Shown: piece after piece, positions 26,998 to 36,384 of the stretch | How the letters are laid out: each line of letters opens with the position of its first letter | Position numbering within the stretch: position 1 is the stretch's first letter | NCBI GenBank assembly: GCA_910586005.1 | Contig: CAJUHG010000004.1 | Location: 11,688-75,687, forward strand | DNA from: an uncultured Lachnospiraceae bacterium | GTDB taxonomy: Bacteria > Bacillota > Clostridia > Lachnospirales > Lachnospiraceae | DNA length: 64,000 nt | Direction of reading: 5' to 3' | The notes under the pieces: model-generated | Seen by the model: the letters and a program-made list of their open reading frames with translations, nothing else | What the model was told of the DNA's origin: nothing | The model's database searches: none | Position numbers and translations under genes: made by a program

Positions 26998-28602
26998 ATG
27001 CAAGAAAAAATAAAAGATATTCCAAAACGGATGCTTGAGTGGTGGAATAAATTCTCAGTAAAGCAGAAAACATTGATTGCGAGTATTGCAGTTATAGTTG
27101 GAATTGGTTTAGCAATTGTTATAAAAATATTGACAACACCTACTATGGTGCCTATAAGAAGCTGCGAGAATACAAAGGAGGCAGCACAGGTAAAAGAATT
27201 ATTAGAAGGAGAAACTATTTATTATGAAGTCTCTAATGATGGTCTTAATTTTACAGTAAAAACAGAAGATAGAGCAAATGCTGCAATTTTACTTGGGGAA
27301 AATGGAATACCGGCAGCATCTTATGATTTGAATAATGTATTTGAAGGTGGATTTAGTGTCACAGAATCAGATAAAACAAAAAAATATCAGCTTTATATGG
27401 AAAAACAGTTAGAGGAAGATTTAGAACAACTTGATGTTGTAAGAGCAGCTACTGTAAATTTAAGTGTGCCTGCAGATGATGGAACTGTTTTAGCCTTAGA
27501 AGAAGATTCTTATGCAGCTGTTACATTATCTTTATCTGGAACAATGGATGAAGAGACAGCGGCAGGATTGGCAAGATGGATTGCAACAGCAATTGGAAAT
27601 AAAGAAACAGATGATATTTCTATTTTAGATACAACAGGAAATATGTTGTTTTCAGGTGGTGATTCTGCCACAGCAATGGGAGCTGCTAATACACAACTTT
27701 CTTATAAAAGCAAAGCAGAAAGCATGGTAAAAAATCAGGTAAAAGATATTATGATGGGAACCAATGTTTTCAACAATGTTTCTGTAGGTTTAAATTTAGA
27801 CGTTAGTTTTCGGGAAGTAAAGGATACAAATCATGAAATTTATGCACCAGAAGGTGAGGAACATGGACCAGTAAGCAGTCGAAGACAATATGAATCTGAG
27901 ACTACAGGTGGTATAGAAGGTGTTCCTGGAACAGACCCAAATGATGATGATACTGGATATGTATTACAAGATGGCGCTACTTCTAGCCAGACAACTACAG
28001 AGTTGCAGGAACAATATAGTAACAGTGAGCGAATTACAGAGACCACAGGCGGTGTTGGTGAAATCAATTATGAAAATTCTTCTATTACAGTAGTGGCTAG
28101 TCAATATAGAAATTATAATGAGGATGCACTTCGGGCAAGTGGTGAATTAGATAATATGACCTTTGATGAGTTTGTAGCTGCAAACCGTGAAAGAGTAAAA
28201 ATGGACCCAGATGAAGATTTTGTACAAATGGTAGCAAGAGCAACAGGCTTTCCAGCAGAAAATGTTATGGTTGTAGCTTATGAAGTGCCATTTTTTGAAT
28301 ATTCAGACAATAGCAGTCAGGGTGTTATGGATTATCTGCCAGTAATTATTGCTATTGCAATTATGTTAATGTTAGGATATGTAGTTTTCCGTAGTACTAG
28401 AAGGGAACAAGTTGCAGAAGTGGAACCAGAATTATCAGTAGAAACTTTACTTGAGACTACAAAAGAGGCCGAGGATTCATTAGAAGATATTGGATTTTCA
28501 GATAAATCGGAGACTCGTGTTTTAATAGAGAAATTTGTAGATGAAAATCCAGAAGCAGTAGCTTCACTGCTTCGAAATTGGTTGAATGAGGAGTGGGAAT
28601 AG
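26998..28602 (+). CDS. fliF: Flagellar MS-ring protein FliF
   Basis: A 534-residue membrane protein forming the ring that seeds flagellar assembly. One transmembrane helix lies near residues 24-45 and a second near 445-465 (VIIAIAIMLMLGYVVF). Between them are the ring-building motifs, with the conserved AATVNLSVP and a Gly/Asp/Thr-rich beta-collar segment. The last residues (EAVASLLRNWLNEEWE) are the FliG-binding tail. TAGGAGA precedes the ATG. Confidence 0.94.
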   Translation: MQEKIKDIPKRMLEWWNKFSVKQKTLIASIAVIVGIGLAIVIKILTTPTMVPIRSCENTKEAAQVKELLEGETIYYEVSNDGLNFTVKTEDRANAAILLGENGIPAASYDLNNVFEGGFSVTESDKTKKYQLYMEKQLEEDLEQLDVVRAATVNLSVPADDGTVLALEEDSYAAVTLSLSGTMDEETAAGLARWIATAIGNKETDDISILDTTGNMLFSGGDSATAMGAANTQLSYKSKAESMVKNQVKDIMMGTNVFNNVSVGLNLDVSFREVKDTNHEIYAPEGEEHGPVSSRRQYESETTGGIEGVPGTDPNDDDTGYVLQDGATSSQTTTELQEQYSNSERITETTGGVGEINYENSSITVVASQYRNYNEDALRASGELDNMTFDEFVAANRERVKMDPDEDFVQMVARATGFPAENVMVVAYEVPFFEYSDNSSQGVMDYLPVIIAIAIMLMLGYVVFRSTRREQVAEVEPELSVETLLETTKEAEDSLEDIGFSDKSETRVLIEKFVDENPEAVASLLRNWLNEEWE

Positions 28603-28606
28603 AGTT

Positions 28607-29617
28607 ATGGCTAATTCAGAAGAACATAATGGCGTTCAGAAAGCGGCAATACTGCTAATTGCATTGGGACCAGAGAAATCAGCTTCTATATTCAAACATC
28701 TAAAGGAAGAAGAAATTGAAGAATTGACTCTGGAAATTGCCAATACCAGAAGTATATCTCCTCAAACAAAAGAAGATGTATTGAATGAATTTTATCAAGT
28801 TTGTCTAGCCCAACAATATATTGCAGAAGGTGGTATTGGTTATGCAAAAGAGCTGCTAGAAAAGGCATTAGGAGAGGAGAAAGCACAAGGAGTTATTTCA
28901 AAGTTGACAGCGTCTTTACAAGTACGCCCTTTCGAGTTTGTGCGTAAAACAGATCCAGCACAGTTATTAAATTTTATACAAGATGAACATCCGCAGACGA
29001 TTGCAATGATTTTATCTTATTTATCCGCAGGACAGGCAGCAATGATTATAGGTTCTTTACTGCCAGAGAAACAGGCAGATGTAGCAAAGCGTATCGCGTT
29101 AATGGATAGAACATCACCAGATGTTATTAAGGAAGTGGAACGAGTATTGGAAAGAAAACTTTCTACTTTAGTAAATCAAGATTACACAATTGTAGGCGGT
29201 GTAGATGCAATTGTTTCTATTTTAAATACGGTAGATCGAGGTACAGAAAAACATATTATGGAATCTCTTGAAATTGAAGAGCCTGAATTGGCAGATGAAA
29301 TTCGTAAGAAGATGTTTGTATTTGAGGATATTCTGCTTTTGGATGACCGTGCAATTCAACGTGTACTTCGTGATGTAGATAACAATGATTTAGGTATTGC
29401 TCTTAAAGCAGCAAATGAAGATGTGCAAAATGTAATATTTAAGAATATGTCCAAGCGTTTGGCTACTATGATTAAAGAAGATATGGAATTTATGGGGCCA
29501 GTTCGTATGAAAGATGTAGAGGAAGCACAGCAGAAGATTGTAGGTATTATACGTAAGTTAGAAGATTCAGCAGAAATTATAATCTCCAGAGGTGGAGGTG
29601 ACGAGCTCGTTGTCTAA
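28607..29617 (+). CDS. fliG: Flagellar motor switch protein FliG
   Basis: A 336-residue switch protein that contacts the MS ring, FliM and the stator. The middle-domain motif EHPQTIAMILSYL is present, and the C-terminal ARM domain carries the charged helix region (MFVFEDILLLDDRAIQRVLRD). The ATG at 28607 gives the usual length; the in-frame ATG at 28586 would extend it by 7 residues and lies inside fliF. The gene overlaps fliH. Confidence 0.94.
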   Translation: MANSEEHNGVQKAAILLIALGPEKSASIFKHLKEEEIEELTLEIANTRSISPQTKEDVLNEFYQVCLAQQYIAEGGIGYAKELLEKALGEEKAQGVISKLTASLQVRPFEFVRKTDPAQLLNFIQDEHPQTIAMILSYLSAGQAAMIIGSLLPEKQADVAKRIALMDRTSPDVIKEVERVLERKLSTLVNQDYTIVGGVDAIVSILNTVDRGTEKHIMESLEIEEPELADEIRKKMFVFEDILLLDDRAIQRVLRDVDNNDLGIALKAANEDVQNVIFKNMSKRLATMIKEDMEFMGPVRMKDVEEAQQKIVGIIRKLEDSAEIIISRGGGDELVV

Positions 29618-30434
29618 TTTGTATAAGCAGAGATATATTCTTTCCAATGGCGCTAGTACAAGGGTTATCAATTCTAATAGTAGAATAGAAGCGAGAATGC
29701 AAGAATTGAAAGAAGAGATGGAACAAAATTCGATGCAACAGCAAACACAAGATGGATTTGTTGCAGGACTTCAGATGGAAGTGGTGGAAGCAATACCCCC
29801 AGAAAAAGAAGTTTCATCAGAAGAAATTTTACAAAAAGCACAAGCTGAATCAGAAACTATTCTTGCAGAAGCAAAAAGACAATCAGAAGCCATTCTTACA
29901 GAGACAAAAGAACAGGCAGTTACCATTCAGAAACAAGCACAACAAAATGGTTATGATACTGGCTATAAAATTGGATTGAAAGAGGGAAATGAAAAAGCAG
30001 AAGCTGAACTAGCAGTAAAACAAGAACAGATGGAAGAGACGCAGCGACTTTTGGAAGAGGATTATAGACAAAAAATTGAGGAACTAGAACCTTATCTAGT
30101 AGATATTATTGCAAATGTATTTGAGCAAGTATTTCATGTACAATTTGATGATAAAAAAGAAATTTTGGTTTATCTCATTCAAAAAGCTATTTTAAGTGCT
30201 GAAGGAACAAAGGATTTTCAGATAAGGGTAAGTTTAAAAGATTATGAGTTTATAGAAAATCACAAAAATGAAATCAAAGAACGAGTTGGTGAATCTATTA
30301 ACATAGATATTATGGCAGACGCAGCTTTAATAGAAAGACAATGTATTATTGAAACTGATTCAGGTGTATTTGATTGTGGTATGGATGTCCAACTTGATAA
30401 TCTGATAAAAGCATTGCGGTCATTAAGTTTGTGA
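29610..30434 (+). CDS. fliH: Flagellar export regulator FliH
   Basis: A 274-residue, charged, largely helical protein that forms a peripheral stalk with the export ATPase FliI. A long coiled-coil with Ala/Gln/Glu repeats (ILQKAQAESETILAEAKR, then KRQSEAILTETKEQ) precedes the globular C-terminal part. TTG at 29610 is chosen because GGAGGTGA ends 8 bases before it; this start lies inside the end of fliG. Identification rests on position, coiled-coil and C-terminal pattern. Confidence 0.85.
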   Translation: MSNLYKQRYILSNGASTRVINSNSRIEARMQELKEEMEQNSMQQQTQDGFVAGLQMEVVEAIPPEKEVSSEEILQKAQAESETILAEAKRQSEAILTETKEQAVTIQKQAQQNGYDTGYKIGLKEGNEKAEAELAVKQEQMEETQRLLEEDYRQKIEELEPYLVDIIANVFEQVFHVQFDDKKEILVYLIQKAILSAEGTKDFQIRVSLKDYEFIENHKNEIKERVGESINIDIMADAALIERQCIIETDSGVFDCGMDVQLDNLIKALRSLSL

Positions 30435-30445
30435 GGAAGAATATC

Positions 30446-31750
30446 GTGACATATAATTTAGATAAATATTATCAATTAGCAGATAAAAATTATTATAGAC
30501 ATTTGGGAAAAGTAGTAAAAATTGTAGGACTTACGATTGAGTCTGTGGGGCCAAATGCCAAACTGAGTGACTTGTGCCGTATTATTGTTGATAAGAATAA
30601 AAATATTTCTATTATGGCAGAGGTAGTTGGGTTCAGAGATAAGCGGCTACTTCTTATGCCTTATGAGAGTGTAGAGGGACTTGGTGTAGGGTGTATCGTA
30701 GAGAATACGGGACATCCTTTGTCTGTCTATGTAGGGGATGAGATGTTAGGGCATACCTTAGATGGAATGGGAAGACCCACAGATATTGAAGAGCTTACGT
30801 TACGTGAGGAATATCCGGTGGATGCAGCACCTCCAGATCCTATGGATAGAGTAATTATCAATGAAGTACTTCCCTTAGGAGTAAAAGCAGTAGATGGATT
30901 AATTACAGTTGGAAAAGGGCAAAGAATTGGTATTTTTGCTGGTTCTGGTGTTGGAAAAAGCACATTACTTGGAATGTTTGCAAGAAATACAAGAGCAGAT
31001 ATCAATGTAATTGCCCTAATAGGAGAGCGTGGTAGAGAGGTAAGAGAATTTATTGAGCGTGATATGGGAGAAGAGGGAATGAAACGTTCCGTAGTTATTG
31101 TTGCTACCTCAGATCGTCCAGCTTTGCTTCGTAGAAATGCAGCTAAAACTGCTACAGCTATTGCAGAATATTTTAGAGATCAAGGAAAAGATGTATTGTT
31201 AATGATGGATTCCCTTACGCGTTTTTCTATGGCACAAAGAGAAATTGGACTTGCGTCTGGAGAACCTCCTGTGACAAGAGGTTATCCTCCAAGCGTGTAT
31301 TCTGAAATGCCAAAATTATTAGAACGTGCTGGTAATTCAGATAAAGGCTCTATTACAGGATTATATACAGTATTAGTAGATGGAGACGATTTTAATGAAC
31401 CAATTACTGATACCGCACGAAGTATTTTAGATGGTCATATTATGTTAGACCGAAAGTTGGCACATAAAAATCATTATCCTGCTATTGATGTATTACAAAG
31501 TATTTCTCGTGTTATGAGTTCTATTGCTGATAGTAAACACAAGGAAGCGGCAGGAAAATTAAAAAATGTAATGGCAACTTATCAAGAAGCAGAAGATTTA
31601 ATTAATATTGGAGCTTATAAAAAAGGTTCTAATAAGAATATTGATTATGCTATTGAAAAGATAGATGCAGTAAATGAATTTCTATTGCAAGGGACATATG
31701 ATAAATTTTCCTTTGAAGAAATTATGGAAATGTTAGAGAATTTGTTTTAA
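30446..31750 (+). CDS. fliI: Flagellar export ATPase FliI
   Basis: A 434-residue F1-ATPase-beta-like enzyme that unfolds and delivers flagellar export substrates. Walker A GSGVGKSTLL, ALIGERGREVREF and DSLTRFSMAQREIGLASGEPP are diagnostic. The GTG at 30446 follows GAGGA by 8 bases; the upstream GTG at 30431 overlaps the fliH stop but lacks a ribosome site. It is followed by a 152-base gap with no clear signal. Confidence 0.94.
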   Translation: MTYNLDKYYQLADKNYYRHLGKVVKIVGLTIESVGPNAKLSDLCRIIVDKNKNISIMAEVVGFRDKRLLLMPYESVEGLGVGCIVENTGHPLSVYVGDEMLGHTLDGMGRPTDIEELTLREEYPVDAAPPDPMDRVIINEVLPLGVKAVDGLITVGKGQRIGIFAGSGVGKSTLLGMFARNTRADINVIALIGERGREVREFIERDMGEEGMKRSVVIVATSDRPALLRRNAAKTATAIAEYFRDQGKDVLLMMDSLTRFSMAQREIGLASGEPPVTRGYPPSVYSEMPKLLERAGNSDKGSITGLYTVLVDGDDFNEPITDTARSILDGHIMLDRKLAHKNHYPAIDVLQSISRVMSSIADSKHKEAAGKLKNVMATYQEAEDLINIGAYKKGSNKNIDYAIEKIDAVNEFLLQGTYDKFSFEEIMEMLENLF

Positions 31751-31902
31751 AATAAAATCATGAATAAGTGAAAAAAGAATAAAAATATTAGAATTATATT
31801 TTAACATATGTTATTTATCAACATAAATGATCTATAAAAGTATTTGGAAAGTTTAATTTGGAAGAGAACTGTTCAAAAACAGAAAAAGGAATTAAGAGTA
31901 TT

Positions 31903-32352
31903 ATGGCAAAGTTTACATATAAGATGCAGAATATTCTGGATGTAAAATATAAATTAGAATCACAGGCAAAGACATCTTTTTCCATTGCCGCTGCAAAGTT
32001 AAATCAAGAGGAAGAGAAATTAAGTGGTTTAAATCAACAAAAACTTACTTATGAGGTACGAGCAAAGGAACTTGTATCAGATCGATTAAATTTTCAGGAG
32101 ATTAAGGTGAACCGAATTGCAATAGAGACAATGAAAGGAGCAATTCGTAATCAAACACTTACTGTCCATGTGGCAAGGCGTAATGTGGAAAATGCAAGAC
32201 AACATTTACAAGAAGTTATGATAGATAGGAAAACGCATGAAATCTTAAAAGAAAAGGCTTTTGATGAATTTAAGAAAGAAGTGGAAAAAGAAGAAAGTAA
32301 AGCAGTGGATGAATTAGTAAGTTTTACCCACAATCATGTAGAAGAACAATAA
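31903..32352 (+). CDS. fliJ: Flagellar export chaperone FliJ
   Basis: A 149-residue antiparallel coiled-coil protein that fits into the FliI ring like the gamma subunit of F-ATPase. KFTYKMQNILDVKYKLESQAK opens it in the usual way. The ATG at 31903 gives the family's length; an in-frame upstream codon at 31858 lacks support. Named from length, helical pattern and position after fliI. Confidence 0.85.
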   Translation: MAKFTYKMQNILDVKYKLESQAKTSFSIAAAKLNQEEEKLSGLNQQKLTYEVRAKELVSDRLNFQEIKVNRIAIETMKGAIRNQTLTVHVARRNVENARQHLQEVMIDRKTHEILKEKAFDEFKKEVEKEESKAVDELVSFTHNHVEEQ

Positions 32353-32365
32353 GGTGGTGAATATT

Positions 32366-33208
32366 ATGGCAGAAGAAGTATTAGAGCAGGAAGAGGAAAT
32401 GGGAGCCTTGGATAAAAAAGCTCAAAAAAAGGCTGAAAGAGCAAGAAAGAAAGAAGAAAAGAAGCAGAGAAAACAAATGCAAGAATCAATGCCAGAGGAA
32501 GAGGAAAGTACTGGAAGTAAAATTGCAGTAGTGATTGCTACTATTGTCTTTATTCTTATCTGGTTAGCTATTTTAGCTCTTATTATCAAAATGGATATTG
32601 GTGGATTTGGCTCAACAGTACTTCAGCCTATTTTAAAGGATGTTCCTTATATTAATAAAATTTTGCCTGAGAGTGCAGAAGAAACTGTTGCAGATGCACA
32701 GTATCCATATACCACATTAAATGATGCAATTGATAGAATAAAGGAGCTAGAGATAGAGCTTTCAAATGTTCAATCTAAATCGGATGGTAATTCTGATTAT
32801 GTAGCTCAATTAGAGGCAGAAGTTACAAGATTAAAAGAATTTGAAAATGAGCAATCAGCATTTGAAGAAGAAAAAACAAAATTCTATAAAGATGTGGTGT
32901 TTAATGAAAAAGCACCCGATATATCTGAATATAGAACTTATTATGAAAGTATAGATCCAGCAAATGCAGAAGTGCTATATAAACAAGTAGTACAACAACA
33001 AGAAGCTGATGCTGAGATTCTAGAATATGCCAAAACTTATGCTGAGATGAAACCAAAACAAGCAGCAGCAATTATGGAGAAAATGCAAGATAATCTAAAA
33101 TTAGTGGTAAAGATATTATCCAATATGGGCACAGAAGAAAGAGGTAAGATTCTTAGTGCTATGGATGCAGAAGTTGCAGCAAGAATTACAAAAATGATGG
33201 AGCCTTAA
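32366..33208 (+). CDS. MotE-like flagellar protein (YlxF position)
   Basis: A 280-residue single-pass membrane protein. Residues 1-50 are Lys/Glu rich and cytoplasmic, one membrane helix spans about 55-77 (IAVVIATIVFILIWLAILAL), and a coiled-coil follows (LEIELSNVQSKSD, QLEAEVTRLKEFENE). The C-terminal MKPKQAAAIMEKM...VVKILSNMGTEERGKILSAMD is the MotE-type domain, known as a chaperone of MotC in rhizobia. It occupies the ylxF slot between fliJ and fliK. The ATG follows AAGGTGG. Confidence 0.82.
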   Translation: MAEEVLEQEEEMGALDKKAQKKAERARKKEEKKQRKQMQESMPEEEESTGSKIAVVIATIVFILIWLAILALIIKMDIGGFGSTVLQPILKDVPYINKILPESAEETVADAQYPYTTLNDAIDRIKELEIELSNVQSKSDGNSDYVAQLEAEVTRLKEFENEQSAFEEEKTKFYKDVVFNEKAPDISEYRTYYESIDPANAEVLYKQVVQQQEADAEILEYAKTYAEMKPKQAAAIMEKMQDNLKLVVKILSNMGTEERGKILSAMDAEVAARITKMMEP

Positions 33209-33417
33209 TGCGATTGTTTTAGTTTGATAAGAGTTTCACAACGGTGTAATATCTTTCATATAATAGAAACCATAGAAAACACATTTTGCGAACTTTCTAT
33301 TTTCATAAATAGGATAGATGATTTAAAAGAAACATTTAGTTTTATTTTGGTTATAGGATTCTGAAAAGAATCATATAATAAATAATTTAATATTACAAAA
33401 AGAAAGGAGGAACATGA

Positions 33418-34944
33418 ATGACAAGTAACAAAATATCCCAGATGGCAGCATTGATGAAAAATTCAGAATTGCTAAATTCTCAGAAAACATCACAAGAGGA
33501 AAATAATTTTGCTTTTGGAGCTTTGTTAAGCCAAACTACTGGTGGAAATCAAGATTTATTTTCTTGGAATGGAAATCTAAATAATACAACAAAAACAAAT
33601 TCTGTGAATCAAGATGCCTATGTAAAAGAATCTGCTCAGTCGGGTGTTCGAGGAAATTCCATTACTCGAACAGATAACACTAATACAGATATTCAAAACA
33701 AATTACCTGAAGATACAAAAGAAAAATTGGAAGAATTTGGAGAGAAACTGACAAAGGAAATAGCAGAAGAGCTGGGAGTTACAGAAGAAGAGGTCAAAGA
33801 AATTATGGAAGAATTGGGACTTTCTATATTGGATTTGACTATTCCATCTAAATTAGCTAATTTGGTAATGGAATTAACGGGAAGCGAGGATATTGGAGCA
33901 TTATTGTTAAGTGAAGATTTTCAACAGCTTCTAGGAAGTATTAAGGAATTATCTCAAGATCTAATGACACAACTAAATCTTACACCAGAAGAAATGAAAC
34001 AGTTTGTGGAACAAATGTCTTCTATAGAAGTAGGAGAAGATACAATGTCAGGAGAGACGCCTGAGATAAAAACAGAAACAGAAACAACACAACCTGTTGT
34101 AGAAAACAATGTAACTCAAAATATAGAGGAGACAATGCAGAATCCAGAAAATTCACAGAACTTGCCTACCAATTCTACAGCAGAACAAAAAGGGTTACAA
34201 GAGGCTGTACAACAAGAGAATGAAACAACCATTGAAAATTTTGAGAATTATGAAGAAGAGGAGCAATTGGTAACTGCTGCTAAAGCAGAACAAGAAACTC
34301 AAAATGCAGAGAGTGAAGAAAATGCTCCAAAACAATCTTTTTCAGAAACCTCTCAAGATGCAAAAGGAAATGAAAAGACAAATTCACAGCAAAATCATAT
34401 TACTTACCAGACTACAACTCAAACAGTAAATCAAGGGCAAGCAATTGAAATAACACAGACAGTTGTTCAAACAAAAATTGATGTAGAAGAGATTATGCGT
34501 CAAGTTAGCCAGATGACAAGAGTTATGGTAAGTCAGTCAGAATCTTCCATAGAGATGCAACTGAATCCAGCAAATCTTGGAAAGGTATATTTACAGATTG
34601 TTTCTAGACAAGGAGCTATTACGGCTCAGATTGCTGCTCAAAACGCTGCTGTAAAAGAAGCTTTAGAAAGTCAGGTTGCTATATTAAAAGAAAATATGAA
34701 TCAGCAAGGAATAAAAGTAGAAGCAATTGAAGTAACCATTGCAAGCCATGAATTTGAACGTAACTTAGAACAAAATCAGCAAAATGCTACTAGAGAACAA
34801 CAAGAAGCAGAGGCCCAGAAAACTTCTAGAAAAAACATCAATCTTAATCGTTTAGAGGAATTGGAAGGACTTATGTCTGAAGAAGAGAATCTTGTGGCAA
34901 AAATAATGTCTGAACAAGGAAATAGTGTAGATTTAACTGCATAA
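33418..34944 (+). CDS. fliK: Flagellar hook-length control protein FliK
   Basis: A 508-residue exported ruler for hook length. The N-terminal two thirds are polar, Gln/Asn/Glu rich and poorly conserved; the C-terminal Flg_hook domain is clear (SSIEMQLNPANLGKVYLQIV, AALKESLESQ-like AAVKEALESQVAILKENM, VEAIEVTI). A rather long protein for a Firmicute FliK. AAAGGAGG precedes the start; an ATG four bases earlier is out of frame and stops at once. Confidence 0.88.
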   Translation: MTSNKISQMAALMKNSELLNSQKTSQEENNFAFGALLSQTTGGNQDLFSWNGNLNNTTKTNSVNQDAYVKESAQSGVRGNSITRTDNTNTDIQNKLPEDTKEKLEEFGEKLTKEIAEELGVTEEEVKEIMEELGLSILDLTIPSKLANLVMELTGSEDIGALLLSEDFQQLLGSIKELSQDLMTQLNLTPEEMKQFVEQMSSIEVGEDTMSGETPEIKTETETTQPVVENNVTQNIEETMQNPENSQNLPTNSTAEQKGLQEAVQQENETTIENFENYEEEEQLVTAAKAEQETQNAESEENAPKQSFSETSQDAKGNEKTNSQQNHITYQTTTQTVNQGQAIEITQTVVQTKIDVEEIMRQVSQMTRVMVSQSESSIEMQLNPANLGKVYLQIVSRQGAITAQIAAQNAAVKEALESQVAILKENMNQQGIKVEAIEVTIASHEFERNLEQNQQNATREQQEAEAQKTSRKNINLNRLEELEGLMSEEENLVAKIMSEQGNSVDLTA

Positions 34945-35001
34945 AAACAATACTTTTTTTAGTAAAATAATATTAAAATTCAGATGGAAAGGAGAACTAA
35001 T

Positions 35002-35808
35002 ATGGCAGTAGTAGTACCTGTGGAAGATGGAAAAGTCGTAGATAAAACGTCTAGTTCATCACAAGAGAAAAAAACAAGTAATAGCGCACTAGATAAAGAG
35101 GCATTTTTAAAACTTTTAGTAGCACAAATGAAATACCAAGATCCTTTAGAACCTACTTCTAATACAGAATATATTTCTCAGTTGGCAACTTTTTCTTCCT
35201 TAGAAGAAATGCAGAATATGCGTGCTACAATGGAGGCTAGTCAAGCTACAAATCTGGTTGGAAAAAATGTAATTATGAAAGTTACTAATGCTTCAGGAGA
35301 AGCTAATTTAGTAGAAGGCAGAGTGGATTATGTTACACAAGAAGGCAGTAAGACATATGTATATATTGATGGAAGTCCCTATTCTATAGATGATTTATAT
35401 ACCATTGTAGATGATGAATATTTAGATGCAACTACACTTGCAGAGGGATTTGTAGAAGCAATGGAAGAATTACCAGAGCCAAATATGTTGACTCTAAAAG
35501 ATAAAGAAGCCTTACTTGCAGTAGTAGCTGCTTATGATAGTCTTACCCCATACCAGAAAAAATACATTGCAAAATATTGTAAAGAATCTTTGAATAAATT
35601 AAATGAATTGATTAAAAAGATGAGTGAATTGGGCGGAGATTCTGGAACATCTACAGATAAAACAGAAGGTACAGAAGGTACAGAAGGTTCTAATAATAAC
35701 AATAATACAGAAGGTACTGGTAATACAGGTTCTGATAATAACAGTACTAATACGGGTAATAGTGGTGCTAACAATACAACTGGTAATACAGGAAATAGTA
35801 CAAAATAG
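35002..35808 (+). CDS. flgD: Flagellar hook capping protein FlgD with added C-terminal helical module
   Basis: A 268-residue protein. Residues 1-142 are a Bacillus-type FlgD (DKEAFLKLLVAQMKYQDPL, NTEYISQLATFSSLEEMQNM, VGKNVIMK), the scaffold for hook assembly. Residues 143-208 add a three-helix-like module (AMEELPEPNMLTLKDKEALL, AAYDSLTPYQKKYIAKY) of a type I recognise from repeats in clostridial surface proteins. The tail 211-268 is Asn/Gly/Thr/Ser low complexity with TEG repeats. Bacillus FlgD stops at about 140 residues. The ATG at 35002 follows GGAAAGGAG; the ATG at 34984 lies before that site. Confidence 0.9.
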   Translation: MAVVVPVEDGKVVDKTSSSSQEKKTSNSALDKEAFLKLLVAQMKYQDPLEPTSNTEYISQLATFSSLEEMQNMRATMEASQATNLVGKNVIMKVTNASGEANLVEGRVDYVTQEGSKTYVYIDGSPYSIDDLYTIVDDEYLDATTLAEGFVEAMEELPEPNMLTLKDKEALLAVVAAYDSLTPYQKKYIAKYCKESLNKLNELIKKMSELGGDSGTSTDKTEGTEGTEGSNNNNNTEGTGNTGSDNNSTNTGNSGANNTTGNTGNSTK

Positions 35809-35906
35809 TGCCAGTAATATTGGGCGTATAAAAAGCCCACAGGGATGGCAACTCAGATCATAGATAATCAGAGGATAGCAGGGAGGCTTAAGAAGGGAGA
35901 GATATC

Positions 35907-36305
35907 ATGAATAAAATTTCAAATCAATTCTCTTCTATTGAACAGGTTACAGAACAGTATCTGAAAAAAAATAGCCAAAGTATAACTGTTCCAGAAGGAG
36001 AATGGTCGTTTGGCGAAATCTTAAAGCAGAAGCAGTCTGCGAGTGAAAGTTCTGTACTGAAGTTTTCCAAGCATGCTTCCATGCGTTTGCGGAGCAGGAA
36101 TATAGAACTTTCTACAGAGCAGAAGGAACGTCTGGAAACAGGGGCGGAAAAAGCAGAAGCGAAGGGAATGAAAGAATCCCTTGTAATTATTGACTCTTAT
36201 TCTTTTATTGTAAATGTACCCAATAAGACGGTAGTAACAGCAATGAATCATACAGAGTCCGATGAAAATATATACACTAATATTGATGGAGCCGTAATTA
36301 TATAG
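35907..36305 (+). CDS. TIGR02530-family flagellar operon protein
   Basis: A 132-residue protein between flgD and flgE. LKFSKHASMRLRSRNIELS followed by VIIDSYSFIVNVPNKTVVTAM is the signature of the conserved flagellar operon protein family TIGR02530 found at this place in Firmicutes. Its biochemical role is not settled; a link to hook assembly is inferred from position. AAGGGAGAG precedes the ATG. Confidence 0.83.
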   Translation: MNKISNQFSSIEQVTEQYLKKNSQSITVPEGEWSFGEILKQKQSASESSVLKFSKHASMRLRSRNIELSTEQKERLETGAEKAEAKGMKESLVIIDSYSFIVNVPNKTVVTAMNHTESDENIYTNIDGAVII

Positions 36306-36384
36306 CTGGACCCAAGTGGAGGCAAAAGGTCTTTGAATGATAGAGAAGACCATGCGGCAATTAGAATCAGGAGGTCATTTCGTT

